The notes beneath the pieces are model-generated. The model saw nothing but the letters and a program-made list of their open reading frames with translations, was not told where the DNA came from and ran no database searches. A stretch of DNA of 64,000 nucleotides, taken from Croceivirga sp. (GTDB lineage: Bacteria; Bacteroidota; Bacteroidia; Flavobacteriales; Flavobacteriaceae). Positions 9,260-17,704 of the stretch are shown here, one piece after another. The position numbers and the translations under genes were made by a program. Each line of letters begins with the position of its first letter. Within the stretch, counting starts at the first letter, position 1. The stretch covers positions 1-64,000 of the forward strand of contig JANQRG010000021.1 in NCBI GenBank assembly GCA_028284665.1, written 5' to 3'.

Positions 9260-9649
9260 TTAGCCCTTTTTTCTTTTCATTTCGGCCCTTCGCATAGGCA
9301 TGGCATCCACGAGAGCAAAAAGAACTTTGGGATGCACCGGAAAGTTTTCCTCGAACTTAACCCCACCATCTTTTCCGATGAGCAAGACACCTTTAAACGC
9401 TAAGGGTACATTCAATTGAGTGAGCAACTTTCTTTTCTCCTCAGGTTTTGGTATCAGTACGATCATATCCCGCTCTTCCAAGTCATTTTTGTGCGCATCT
9501 AATGTCTGTTGTTGCCGCAGCAAAACCCCGGATTTAGGGTCGTTGTGTACCAGAATAATTATCCGCTTATGCCAACGATAGTTTTTTAGGTCCTGAGCAT
9601 TGGTCAATAGAGGCATAAGGAAAAGTAGCAGGCTAATGATTTTCATCAT
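9260..9649 (-). CDS. DUF4174-type secreted protein
   Basis: This small exported protein of ~130 residues resembles DUF4174 (LKNYRWHKRIIILV, then a Q-rich stretch and LEERDMIVLI). Its function is unknown, and the fold is expected to be thioredoxin-like. The start was set at MMKIISLLLFLMPLLTNAQ (9649 or 9646), which is a clean signal peptide. An upstream in-frame ATG at 9688 lies inside the hairpin terminator of the preceding gene and is unlikely to be used. The C-terminus is basic (RRAEMKRKKG). Confidence 0.75.
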   Translation of the reverse strand: MMKIISLLLFLMPLLTNAQDLKNYRWHKRIIILVHNDPKSGVLLRQQQTLDAHKNDLEERDMIVLIPKPEEKRKLLTQLNVPLAFKGVLLIGKDGGVKFEENFPVHPKVLFALVDAMPMRRAEMKRKKG

Positions 9650-9660
9650 TTTAAGATACA

Positions 9661-9688
9661 AAAAAGGCCATTCAGATGAATGGCCCAT
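9661..9688 (-). terminator. Intrinsic terminator after the coiled-coil gene
   Basis: Read on the minus strand, the stem GGCCATTC / GAATGGCC (9678-9685 and 9666-9673) has the loop ATCT and is followed by T5. It lies 23 bp after the stop of the coiled-coil gene. It separates the nif3-like/coiled-coil unit from the DUF4174 gene and argues against the ATG at 9688. Confidence 0.85.
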
Positions 9689-9710
9689 TTAGTTTATGTT
9701 GTGTGGACAG

Positions 9711-10493
9711 TTAGTTCAGTCCGGAAAATAGCTTCTGCATCTTTTCTTGCTCTTCCTCAGCAAGCACCGGATCCACCAAAATTCTACCACTGTGTTCATC
9801 GGTAATGATCTTCTTTCTGGAGGCGATCTCAACTTGTACCTGGGGAGGGATGGTGAAGAAAGAACCTCCTGAAGCACCGCGTTCTACCGGTACAACCGCT
9901 AAGCCATTCTTTACGCTACCTCGAATGCGCTTATACGCCTTTACCAACCGTTCTTCTATTTTTTCTTCAAACTCTTCAGATTTCTTGAGCAAGGCAGATT
10001 CTTCCTTTTCCGTTTCAGCCATTATGGCATCCAATTCCCCTTTTTTGTGTTTTAGGTGGGTCTCCCTTTCACTTAGTACGCCCTTGGTTTCTGTAATGAC
10101 CTCTTTCTTTTGCTCGATCTGCGCTTTGAACTCTTTGATATTCTTTTCCGCTAACTGGATTTCAAGTTCCTGAAACTCAACCTCTTTACTTAAAGAGTTA
10201 AATTCCCTGCTATTGCGGACATTTTTTTGTTGCTCGTTGTATTTTTTAATCAATGCTTTGGATTCTTCAATAAGGTTCTTCTTAGCTGTGATTTCAAAAT
10301 TAATAGTTTCCACATCAGACTTTAACTTGTCTATACGTGTTTTTAACCCCAACACCTCATCTTCCAAATCTTCAACTTCAAGAGGAAGTTCTCCCCGAAC
10401 ATTACGTATTTCATCCACCCTGGAGTCAATTAATTGCAAATCATATAGTGCCCTTAGTTTTTCCTCCACGGTAGTTTCGTTTTTCTTTGCCAT
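9711..10493 (-). CDS. Coiled-coil protein of the C4-type zinc-ribbon family (COG1579), cysteines lost
   Basis: This 260-residue protein has a long charged coiled-coil hairpin (residues ~8-185) and a small C-terminal domain. The C-terminal phrase (FFTIPPQVQVEIASRKKI, then HSGRILVDP) aligns with the zinc ribbon of COG1579 proteins, where PPQ-x-x-x-EI and C-x-x-C-GRIL are usual. The four metal-binding cysteines are absent here: RGASGGSFF replaces the first pair and DEHSGRIL the second. The protein has no cysteine at all. Its role is unknown. It starts 3 bp after the Nif3-like gene ends and is surely co-transcribed with it. The pairing with Nif3 is common in Bacteroidota. Confidence 0.85.
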   Translation of the reverse strand: MAKKNETTVEEKLRALYDLQLIDSRVDEIRNVRGELPLEVEDLEDEVLGLKTRIDKLKSDVETINFEITAKKNLIEESKALIKKYNEQQKNVRNSREFNSLSKEVEFQELEIQLAEKNIKEFKAQIEQKKEVITETKGVLSERETHLKHKKGELDAIMAETEKEESALLKKSEEFEEKIEERLVKAYKRIRGSVKNGLAVVPVERGASGGSFFTIPPQVQVEIASRKKIITDEHSGRILVDPVLAEEEQEKMQKLFSGLN

Positions 10494-10496
10494 ATA

Positions 10497-11591
10497 TCAA
10501 AAATAGTTGACGGGATTAGTAATGCTTTCCGATAAATTGACGGCAAAATTAGGAATTTTTTCCTTAAGAAAATCGACTAATAGCTGTTTTGTAAATTGCT
10601 CTGTTTCAAAGTGTCCAATATCTGCCAGGATCAGCTGGCCCTCCGCTTCGTAGAACTGATGATATTTAAGATCTGCGGTTACATAGATGTCAGCCCCATG
10701 AGCCTTAGCATTTTTGATCGCAAATGCCCCACTTCCGCCCAATACAGCTACTTTTTTGATGGTTTTCCCCAGCAGTCTGGAATGCCGTATTATCGGAGTT
10801 TTCATCTTTTTCTTTAAAAAATCGAGAAATGCCTGCTCTTCCATACTTGTTTCCAATTCTCCTATCATACCCATTCCTAAGTGCTGATTTTCATTGGTTA
10901 AAACGGTGACTTCATAGGCCACTTCCTCATAAGGGTGATTGGCGAACAGTGCCTTTAAAACTTGGCTTTCCAGGGCCTCCGGATAGGTGATGTTAATCTG
11001 GACCTCTGCCTCAAAATGGGTTTCTCCAACCTTACCCACAGCGGGGTTTGCCTCCGCTCCGGCTTTAAAGCTCCCTTCACCTTCCACATTAAAACTACAA
11101 TTGCTGTAGTTGCCAAGAGATCCGGCCCCAGTTTTAAAAAGTGCTTCTCGTACAGTATCGGCATGCTTTTTAGGCACGTAGGTAACCAACTTTTTTAAAC
11201 TGTCTTTTTTAGGGATAAGAATTTTGCGTTGCTGTAATCCGAGAACTTCACAAATCTTGTAGTTAACCCCCAAAGGGCTGTTGTCCAGCGCAGTGTGGGG
11301 ACTATAAACCGCAATATTGTTTGCTATAGCTTTCATAGCCACCCGCTCAACATAAGTCCTGCCGGTCAATTTTTTCAGCCCCTGAAAAATAATAGGATGA
11401 AAACTCACAATAAAATTACAACCCTTTTCGATCGCTTCATCGATAACATTCTCAAGCGTATCCAGGGTCACAAGGATTCCTGTTACTCCTGCGTCAGGTT
11501 GCCCGATCAGTAGTCCTACATTATCAAAATCCTCGGCATAGGATAGCGGTGCCAATTCTTCCAAAATTGCACCCACTTCACGTACTGTCAT
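10497..11591 (-). CDS. Nif3-like dinuclear metal centre hexameric protein
   Basis: This 364-residue member of the NIF3/YqfO family (often labelled GTP cyclohydrolase I type 2) has the metal-binding N-terminal part (FIVSFHPIIFQGLK, then SPHTALDNSPLGVN). It also has the C-terminal part (GGSGAFAIKNAKAHGADIYVTADLKYHQF and LADIGHFETEQF). A middle PII-like insert at ~130-230 is typical of the longer YqfO subtype. The biochemical role is poorly defined and metal-dependent hydrolysis is likely. It is the first gene of a two-gene operon, and its divergent neighbour lpxK starts 48 bp away. Confidence 0.9.
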   Translation of the reverse strand: MTVREVGAILEELAPLSYAEDFDNVGLLIGQPDAGVTGILVTLDTLENVIDEAIEKGCNFIVSFHPIIFQGLKKLTGRTYVERVAMKAIANNIAVYSPHTALDNSPLGVNYKICEVLGLQQRKILIPKKDSLKKLVTYVPKKHADTVREALFKTGAGSLGNYSNCSFNVEGEGSFKAGAEANPAVGKVGETHFEAEVQINITYPEALESQVLKALFANHPYEEVAYEVTVLTNENQHLGMGMIGELETSMEEQAFLDFLKKKMKTPIIRHSRLLGKTIKKVAVLGGSGAFAIKNAKAHGADIYVTADLKYHQFYEAEGQLILADIGHFETEQFTKQLLVDFLKEKIPNFAVNLSESITNPVNYF

Positions 11592-11639
11592 TATGATGTG
11601 GTTTTAAGTCCCTAAGATAAAATATTATAAATTCGCCTG

Positions 11640-12659
11640 ATGTGGTTACTCCGCAAAATAGCATTTCCCATTTCGTTGCTCTACGGTATGGTGATCCATA
11701 TCCGGAATCTCCTTTTTGATATAGGTTGGTTGCCTGAAAAAAGGTTTTCTACCCCAACTATTTGCATAGGGAATTTAAGTGTTGGAGGCACAGGGAAAAC
11801 TCCAATGATTGAATTTTTGATCCGTAAATTGGGTAAAGACTATACGATAGCAGTGCTTAGCCGTGGTTATCGACGGAAATCCAGGGGATTTCAATTAGCG
11901 GGTAAAAACGCTACTGTGGAACAATTGGGGGATGAGCCGTTTCAGATGATGAGTAAGTTTGATACCGTTGCGGTAGCGGTTGATGCCGATAGGTGCAGGG
12001 GGATACAAACCCTTGAGAACTCAGTGGCGCCGGAGGTGATCCTAATGGACGACGCTTTTCAGCATAGGCGAGTACACCCTAGTTTTTCTATTTTACTCAC
12101 TACCTTTTCCCAACCGTATCACAAGGACTGGTTTCTACCCACAGGTACGCTAAGAGACGCGAAGAGAGCTGCCCGAAGAGCTTCTGCCATTGTGGTCACT
12201 AAATGCCCACCTGATTTATCGGATGCGCGTAAAATAGCTTTGGCAAAAGGGCTGCGGAAAAGAGAGGAACAGGCCGTATATTTTTCTTCCCTTACGTATG
12301 ATCCTGTTTTGGTGGGGCCAGACAGTGAAATGCCTTTGAAACAGCTTGAAACGGTTCCCTTTACGCTGATCACGGGAATAGCCAACCCGAAACCGTTGGT
12401 ACAACATCTAAAGGATCAAGGGTTCCGTTTTGATCATCTCCAATTCTCGGATCATCACTTCTTTTCTCAAAAGGAGTTGAAGGAGATCAACCGCAAGGGT
12501 TTGTTGATCACAACCGAGAAAGATTATACCCGCCTAAAGGGTAACGTGGACCGCCTGTATTTTATACGGGTGGCGCATACTTTTTTAGATGATGGGGAAG
12601 AGTTGTTGCTGGATCAGATCCGGAATAGCATCATACGCGGTTCTCAATATTCGCCTTAA
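11640..12659 (+). CDS. lpxK: Tetraacyldisaccharide 4'-kinase
   Basis: This 339-residue inner-membrane kinase phosphorylates the lipid A disaccharide precursor at the 4' position, the sixth step of lipid A synthesis. The P-loop GNLSVGGTGKTP lies at residues 44-55, after the N-terminal membrane-associating helix. Downstream motifs (AVLSRGYRRKSRGF, LMDDAFQHRRV, DWFLPTGTLRD and TTEKDYTRL) are characteristic. The last 29 bp overlap the 3' end of the convergent histidine kinase gene, so both reading frames share sequence there. Confidence 0.95.
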   Translation: MWLLRKIAFPISLLYGMVIHIRNLLFDIGWLPEKRFSTPTICIGNLSVGGTGKTPMIEFLIRKLGKDYTIAVLSRGYRRKSRGFQLAGKNATVEQLGDEPFQMMSKFDTVAVAVDADRCRGIQTLENSVAPEVILMDDAFQHRRVHPSFSILLTTFSQPYHKDWFLPTGTLRDAKRAARRASAIVVTKCPPDLSDARKIALAKGLRKREEQAVYFSSLTYDPVLVGPDSEMPLKQLETVPFTLITGIANPKPLVQHLKDQGFRFDHLQFSDHHFFSQKELKEINRKGLLITTEKDYTRLKGNVDRLYFIRVAHTFLDDGEELLLDQIRNSIIRGSQYSP

Positions 12660-14856
12660 AGACATTTTCACCGATTTTTTGATAAAAAACTTCCGGTTTA
12701 AAAGGTTTGGTCACCACAGCGTTGCAGCCTGCTGCATAGAACTCATCCAGGCTATCTTCCATAGAAATTGCGGTTAGGGCGATTATAGGAATGTCCTTAT
12801 CAAATTTGCGTATTTGTCGTGTAGCCTCTGTTCCACTTATCCCAGGCATGTGAATATCCATCAGGATAGCGGCATATTTATTGTTTTTGGCTGCATCTAT
12901 GGCCTCATTACCGTTATTGGCAATATCACAGGTAATTTCTTTTTTCGCCAACATTTTCTTTGTAATCACCTGATTGATCTTGTTGTCTTCAACGATCAAC
13001 ACGTGCAAACCTGCAAATTCAAAGTCATCAACGGTCATTTCAAATGGAATATCCGCTATTGCCGATTCTTCCACATTTAGGTCGAGTTCAAAAAAGAATG
13101 AACTTCCTGTACCCAATTCACTTTTCAGGTGTATTTTACTGTCAAAAAGCCCCAAAAGACTCTTAACAATTGTGAGTCCAAGGCCTGTGCCACCATATTC
13201 CCTATTTATCTGAATGGAGCCTTGTTCAAAGCTGTCAAAAATATTCTTTTGCTGCTGCTCTGAGATCCCAATTCCAGTATCGGTTACCTCAAAATAAACG
13301 GTTATCGTGTCTTCTTGTCGCTCTTTTAACTTGGCCATTACATGTACCTGGCCATCTTTGGTGAATTTGAGGGCATTGCCTACCAGATTCATGAATATTT
13401 GCGATAATTTCAAAGGATCTCCTAATAGGTTCAGGGGGATGTTATTGTCATAGTCCAGAACCATTTTGGTATTGTTTTCTTTGGCGTTTTGCTGAAGGGA
13501 ATCAATCACATCGGTAAGCACCTTCTTCAGCTTGAATTCAATATTTAAGGGTTCCAATTTATCGGCATCAATTTTATTGATCTGTAAAATGTCGTTTATA
13601 AAGTTCAGGAGGTAATCCCCTGAAAATTTCAGTGATTTTAGGTGTTCTTTTTGGTGTTCTTCGGGATTCTCTTCCAATAGGAGATGGGTGAGTCCTGTTA
13701 CTGCATATAATGGTGTCCGTAATTCATGGGTTACCGTAGAAAGAAAGTTACTTTTGGCTTCCATTGCGGAAACCGCTGCATCTCTTGCTGTCTCAAGTTC
13801 TTTGTTCTTGGTTTGCAGCAAGTCGTTGGTTTTAAGCTTTATTTGGTTATTTCGGTACAAAGAAACGGCCAAAATGGAAATTATGGTTAAGAAAGCAGAG
13901 GTGAGGATTGCGGTAATTTCGGATCGGTTGGCCGATGCACTAAGTTCCTCGTTTTTAGCACGTTCTTCTACCAAAGCTTTATTCATTTGTTCTGTCCTTA
14001 TCTCATTGGCGGCTTTGTTTACCTCTTTAACTTCCGCTATGGTGAAAAGGGAATCTTTAAGTTGAATAAGGTTCTTGCTGAATTCCAGGGAACGTTGATA
14101 ATCTCCCAATTGTTCATAAATCTTGGCTAGAAAAACACTAGCGTCCAGGAGTTGTTTAAAAAAGCCATTTTTTTCCGCCAATTGCAAGGCAGCTTCGCCA
14201 TGTTTAGCACTTTCTTCCAATTGCCCTTGTTTTTGAAACATATCGGCAAGTCCTAAATTGGCCTTGGTAGCCAAATAGGCGCGTTCATAATCATCTGAAT
14301 TTACAAGAAGTGCGTTGAAATTAGTGGAGGCATCATCGAACTTATCAATATTGAGGTAGATATTAGCCTCGGCCAACAAAATATTGTTCAATAGGTTTTT
14401 GTCGTTATTCAGTTTTTTCGCCTCCTCTAAAATGTTAAGGGCTTGAAAATTATTACCTGATCGATAGAGTAAAGAGGCTTCGATAAATTTATGTACAGCT
14501 TCTCCATAAGGATATTGCGTGTTTTTCAATATAAGTCCAGCGCGATCCGAGAAGAACAAAGTGGTAATGCTATCATCCAGTTCAAGATATAGCAATGCGA
14601 ATTTGTGATAGGTATTGAGCAAGCCTTTTAAGTCTTCCTTTTCTTCAGCCAGGGTGGCCGCCTTTTCAAGTTCCCCCAGGGCTGCGTCTATTTTATTTTG
14701 GTGTCGGTAGGTCAGTGCCTTTTGGTAGTACGACTCTAGTGTAGTTGCAGCATTTTTGGCTGTAGTATTCTGTGCCTCGACCGAAAGAACGGGAAAAAGC
14801 AATAAAAAAGCGAGAACAAAATTCACGCAGACCTTATATGGACGTGATGATCTCAA
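12631..14856 (-). CDS. TPR hybrid sensor histidine kinase/response regulator
   Basis: This 741-residue protein has a signal peptide (1-29), a periplasmic TPR solenoid (~35-285), one transmembrane helix (~312-335) and a short coiled coil. The HisKA box carries the phospho-accepting His in STVTHELRTPLYAVTG (~380). The HATPase has N (LVGNALKF), G1 (DTGIGISE) and G2 (GGTGLGL) boxes. A C-terminal receiver domain has the phospho-Asp in AAILMDIHMPGISG. It has no DNA-binding output domain, so signal leaves by phosphorelay or by contact with another protein. Its ATG overlaps the stop of the GAPDH gene by 4 bp (ATGA), which implies translational coupling. The 3' end overlaps lpxK. Confidence 0.92.
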   Translation of the reverse strand: MRSSRPYKVCVNFVLAFLLLFPVLSVEAQNTTAKNAATTLESYYQKALTYRHQNKIDAALGELEKAATLAEEKEDLKGLLNTYHKFALLYLELDDSITTLFFSDRAGLILKNTQYPYGEAVHKFIEASLLYRSGNNFQALNILEEAKKLNNDKNLLNNILLAEANIYLNIDKFDDASTNFNALLVNSDDYERAYLATKANLGLADMFQKQGQLEESAKHGEAALQLAEKNGFFKQLLDASVFLAKIYEQLGDYQRSLEFSKNLIQLKDSLFTIAEVKEVNKAANEIRTEQMNKALVEERAKNEELSASANRSEITAILTSAFLTIISILAVSLYRNNQIKLKTNDLLQTKNKELETARDAAVSAMEAKSNFLSTVTHELRTPLYAVTGLTHLLLEENPEEHQKEHLKSLKFSGDYLLNFINDILQINKIDADKLEPLNIEFKLKKVLTDVIDSLQQNAKENNTKMVLDYDNNIPLNLLGDPLKLSQIFMNLVGNALKFTKDGQVHVMAKLKERQEDTITVYFEVTDTGIGISEQQQKNIFDSFEQGSIQINREYGGTGLGLTIVKSLLGLFDSKIHLKSELGTGSSFFFELDLNVEESAIADIPFEMTVDDFEFAGLHVLIVEDNKINQVITKKMLAKKEITCDIANNGNEAIDAAKNNKYAAILMDIHMPGISGTEATRQIRKFDKDIPIIALTAISMEDSLDEFYAAGCNAVVTKPFKPEVFYQKIGENVFKANIENRV

Positions 14857-15863
14857 ACGTAATTGTTGTTTATAAGCAGTTCAATACTATCAATAATTCT
14901 TGAACAATATCCTGTTTCATTATCGTACCAACCAATGACTTTTACCATCTTACCGATTACAGAAGTCATCTGGGAATCAAACGTACAAGAATAGCAACTA
15001 TTGTTTATATCTACAGATACTATTGGGTCATCTGTATAACAAAGTACACTTTTTAATTCATTTTTGGAAATGGCAAGGAATGTCGCATTTATTTCTTCAA
15101 TACTAGTTTCCCGGGCCACATTGAATGTTATATCGGTAAGGGAACCGTTGGGTACGGGTACCCGAATACCACATCCTCCGATTACTTTTGCCAGGTCAGG
15201 AAATATTTTTGTCAGCGCTTTGGCAGCACCGGTAGTGGTCGGAATAATAGATTGTGAAGCGGCCCGGGATCTTCTTAAATCCAGATGTGGCCTATCATGT
15301 AGACTTTGGTCCGAGGTGTAAGAGTGAATAGTTGTTATATAGGCCTGTTCTACGCCGCATAAATCATGTACTACCTTGATCATAGGAGCTGCATTGTTGG
15401 TAGTACAGGAGGCATTGGAGATAATAGTGTCACTAGGGCCCAATATAGACTCGTTCACGCCATTGACGATCATCTTAATGCTATCATCTTGCGGAGGAAC
15501 GGACAAAATCACTTTTTTGGCCCCATTGGTTAAATGGGACTCAAGCGCTTTACGGGTCTTAAACTTTCCAGTGGACTCCACCACCAGTTCCACATCGTAT
15601 TCGGACCAGTTAATTGCTGAAGGGTTGGATTTGTTCGTTACAGGGATTTCACGACCCTTAAAAACTATGGCATTCTCCACTGCACTCACTTCCTCGGTAA
15701 AGACCCCATGAATACTATCGTATTTAAGCAGATGCGCCAGAGTTGCTGCATTTGCGAGGTCATTTATCGCGGTAACCCGTATATTAGGATGATCGGCCAA
15801 TAAACGAAATAGGGTTCTGCCAATTCTACCAAACCCATTAATACCTATGTTGATGCTCCTCAT
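14853..15863 (-). CDS. gap: Glyceraldehyde-3-phosphate dehydrogenase, type I
   Basis: This 336-residue NAD-dependent GAPDH catalyses oxidative phosphorylation of glyceraldehyde-3-phosphate in glycolysis or its reverse. The Rossmann motif is INIGINGFGRIGRTLFRLL, with Asp in AINDL favouring NAD. The catalytic Cys is in ISNASCTTNNAAP, and the partner His is in ITTIHSYTSDQ. RRSRAASQSIIPTTTGAAKA is canonical. The normally invariant WYDNEWGYS near the C-terminus reads WYDNETGYC here, and SAPAKD is replaced by SVPPQDD. It may be a second, specialised copy. The gene lies 32 bp after lipA and overlaps the histidine kinase gene, an unusual context for a glycolytic enzyme. Confidence 0.93.
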   Translation of the reverse strand: MRSINIGINGFGRIGRTLFRLLADHPNIRVTAINDLANAATLAHLLKYDSIHGVFTEEVSAVENAIVFKGREIPVTNKSNPSAINWSEYDVELVVESTGKFKTRKALESHLTNGAKKVILSVPPQDDSIKMIVNGVNESILGPSDTIISNASCTTNNAAPMIKVVHDLCGVEQAYITTIHSYTSDQSLHDRPHLDLRRSRAASQSIIPTTTGAAKALTKIFPDLAKVIGGCGIRVPVPNGSLTDITFNVARETSIEEINATFLAISKNELKSVLCYTDDPIVSVDINNSCYSCTFDSQMTSVIGKMVKVIGWYDNETGYCSRIIDSIELLINNNYV

Positions 15864-15895
15864 GGAGTTTCGATCGTTTCGAACTGCTAATTTGG

Positions 15896-16774
15896 TTAGT
15901 CTATGTGCTTATGCGCCTTGTAAGAAGATCGCACCAAAGCTCCGCTTTCCACATGACGGAATCCCATTTGCAGTCCTAAATCGCGATACTTGTTAAACTG
16001 CTCCGGTAAAATAAACGCTTTTACGGGAAGGTGTTTCTTAGAAGGCTGCAGGTATTGCCCGATGGTAACTATGTCAACATCAGCCCTCCGTAGGTCTTCC
16101 ATAGTTTCAATTACTTCCTCTTCCTTTTCGCCAAGACCGAGCATAATACCTGATTTTGTTCGTCTTGCCCCATTTTCTTTCAAATATTTCAGGACGCCCA
16201 GACTTCGTTCATATTTTGCCTGGATACGCACTTCTCGGGTCAGGCGCCGAACGGTTTCCATGTTGTGGGAAATAACCTCAGGGGCTACTGCTAAAATTCG
16301 ATCCAAATGGGTCTCAATTCCTTGAAAATCCGGAATTAAGGTTTCCAAGGTGGTGTCCGGATTCATCCTTCGTACAGCCTTAACGGTTTCTGCCCAAATA
16401 ATAGACCCCATGTCCTTTAGATCATCGCGGTCTACGGAGGTAAGTACCGCATGCCTTATCTGCATGATTTTTATGGAACGGGCTACTTTTTCCGGTTCTT
16501 CCCAATCCACACTTTCCGGCCTTCCGGTTTTAACGCCGCAGAAACCACAGGATCGCGTACATATGTTTCCTAAAATCATAAACGTAGCGGTACCCTCTCC
16601 CCAGCACTCGCCCATATTGGGGCAACTCCCGGAAGTACAGATCGTATGCAATTTATACTTATCGACCAATCCCCGAAGTTGGGTATACTTCTTGCCTGTA
16701 GGCAGTTTAACCCGTAACCATTTGGGTTTACTTTTAGAAGGTAGTATTACATGTTCTGCAATGGCTTCGGACAT
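15896..16774 (-). CDS. lipA: Lipoyl synthase
   Basis: This 292-residue radical-SAM enzyme inserts two sulfurs into octanoyl groups on the E2 and GcvH lipoyl domains. Both clusters are visible: the auxiliary [4Fe-4S] ligands in CTSGSCPNMGEC, and the radical-SAM CxxxCxxC in ICTRSCGFCGVKTG. The family C-terminal RSSYKAH is present. A -7-like box (minus strand TATATTTG, forward 16792-16799) sits 17 bp upstream of the ATG without a clear -33 element. The octanoyltransferase lipB is not nearby. Confidence 0.96.
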   Translation of the reverse strand: MSEAIAEHVILPSKSKPKWLRVKLPTGKKYTQLRGLVDKYKLHTICTSGSCPNMGECWGEGTATFMILGNICTRSCGFCGVKTGRPESVDWEEPEKVARSIKIMQIRHAVLTSVDRDDLKDMGSIIWAETVKAVRRMNPDTTLETLIPDFQGIETHLDRILAVAPEVISHNMETVRRLTREVRIQAKYERSLGVLKYLKENGARRTKSGIMLGLGEKEEEVIETMEDLRRADVDIVTIGQYLQPSKKHLPVKAFILPEQFNKYRDLGLQMGFRHVESGALVRSSYKAHKHID

Positions 16775-16836
16775 AACATTTTTTTGAATTGCAAATATAG
16801 GAAATGGCGGACGGACGTCCTTATGTTTTGAAACGA

Positions 16837-17400
16837 CTACTTGTTATTGATAATTCCAGCTAACAGTTTTTTGGCACGCAGTAGCTTTACCTTTACGTTA
16901 TTTACCGGTTCGTTGAGTACATTGGCAATTTCTGCATAGCTCATCTCATTAAAAAAGCGCAGGTTGATCACCTTTTGATAATGTGGCTTTAATTTCTTGA
17001 TGTCTGAAAGCAAAGAGGCAAGATTTTGTTCGGTGATCAAAGCATCTTCCCCGGTAGGACTATCATCCAGCACTTTGTTTACTTCATCTGCCTTTCCTGT
17101 TTCGCTTTCATCGAGCACATTTTTTCTCCGTTTCCGGATTAAATCGACATGGAGATTTTTAGAAATGGTCAGTAGCCAGGTGCCAAAATTATACGTTGGG
17201 TCATAGGTGTCAATTTTGTCAAAGGCTTTTGCAAAAGTCTGTATGGTAATATCTTCGGCATCGTTTTCGTTTTTGGTACGCGAAAGTTGGAAGCCATAAA
17301 CGTCCCCCCAAAATCGATCCAAAAGCTGGCTAAAGGCTATTTGGCTGCCCTCTTTGGCACGAGTGATAATGTCCTTTAGATGCGTTTCCGATGTGTTCAA
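16837..17400 (-). CDS. ECF-type RNA polymerase sigma factor
   Basis: This sigma-70 family factor has region 2 (AFSQLLDRFWGDVYGFQLSR, then NDAEDITIQTFAKAFDKI) and region 4 (YQKVINLRFFNEMSYAEIANVLNEPVNNVKVKLLRAKKLL). The frame is open back to an ATG at 17490. Using that start would overlap the upstream small membrane-protein gene by 68 bp and add 30 residues unlike sigma factors. A TTG at 17400 gives ~187 residues and a 22-bp gap, so I prefer it, with moderate certainty. No classical anti-sigma factor adjoins it. The upstream Cys-rich membrane peptide is the only candidate partner. lipA starts 62 bp downstream. Confidence 0.85.
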   Translation of the reverse strand: MNTSETHLKDIITRAKEGSQIAFSQLLDRFWGDVYGFQLSRTKNENDAEDITIQTFAKAFDKIDTYDPTYNFGTWLLTISKNLHVDLIRKRRKNVLDESETGKADEVNKVLDDSPTGEDALITEQNLASLLSDIKKLKPHYQKVINLRFFNEMSYAEIANVLNEPVNNVKVKLLRAKKLLAGIINNK

Positions 17401-17422
17401 AAAATGGGGTTTTGAAGCCTGA

Positions 17423-17632
17423 TTACCGGGTTTGAACCACAGTGTCTCGCTTGCATTCTTGTTCCTGGGGAAGCTTCCCACAGTAACCACAAGCTTCTCC
17501 GTCTTTATTCAGAAAAGGACTTTGACTGGCGCAGGTGCCGGCAAATTCACCATCTTTTTTTGACCAGATTTTAATGGTAATTCCAGCTACGGCTACAGCT
17601 AAAATTCCAATGGTAAGTAAAACGAGTTTCAT
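17423..17632 (-). CDS. Small Cys-rich membrane-anchored protein
   Basis: This peptide of 69 residues (76 if the ATG at 17653 is used) has an N-terminal membrane helix (MKLVLLTIGILAVAVAGI) and a short polar tail with four cysteines in a C-x13-C-x2-C-x8-C pattern (GTCASQ, EACGYCG, QECKR). The pattern could bind a metal or form disulfides, but I recognise no family. It lies directly upstream of the sigma factor gene, with a 22-bp gap or an overlap depending on the sigma start, so co-transcription is almost certain. A regulatory link to the sigma factor is only a hypothesis. Confidence 0.65.
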   Translation of the reverse strand: MKLVLLTIGILAVAVAGITIKIWSKKDGEFAGTCASQSPFLNKDGEACGYCGKLPQEQECKRDTVVQTR

Positions 17633-17704
17633 AACTGAACTAAGTTTGTGCAAAGTTACGAAACCAATGAGGAAATCTCAGGGATTTAAAACTTCTTTAG
17701 GGTT

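Noticed and set aside
9650..9688. Longer start (ATG 9688) of the DUF4174 gene
   Set aside because: It lies inside an intrinsic terminator hairpin and would bury the signal peptide behind 13 residues.
17401..17490. ATG 17490 as start of the downstream ECF sigma factor
   Set aside because: It would overlap the upstream gene by 68 bp and add non-sigma sequence. It is not excluded, only less likely than TTG 17400.
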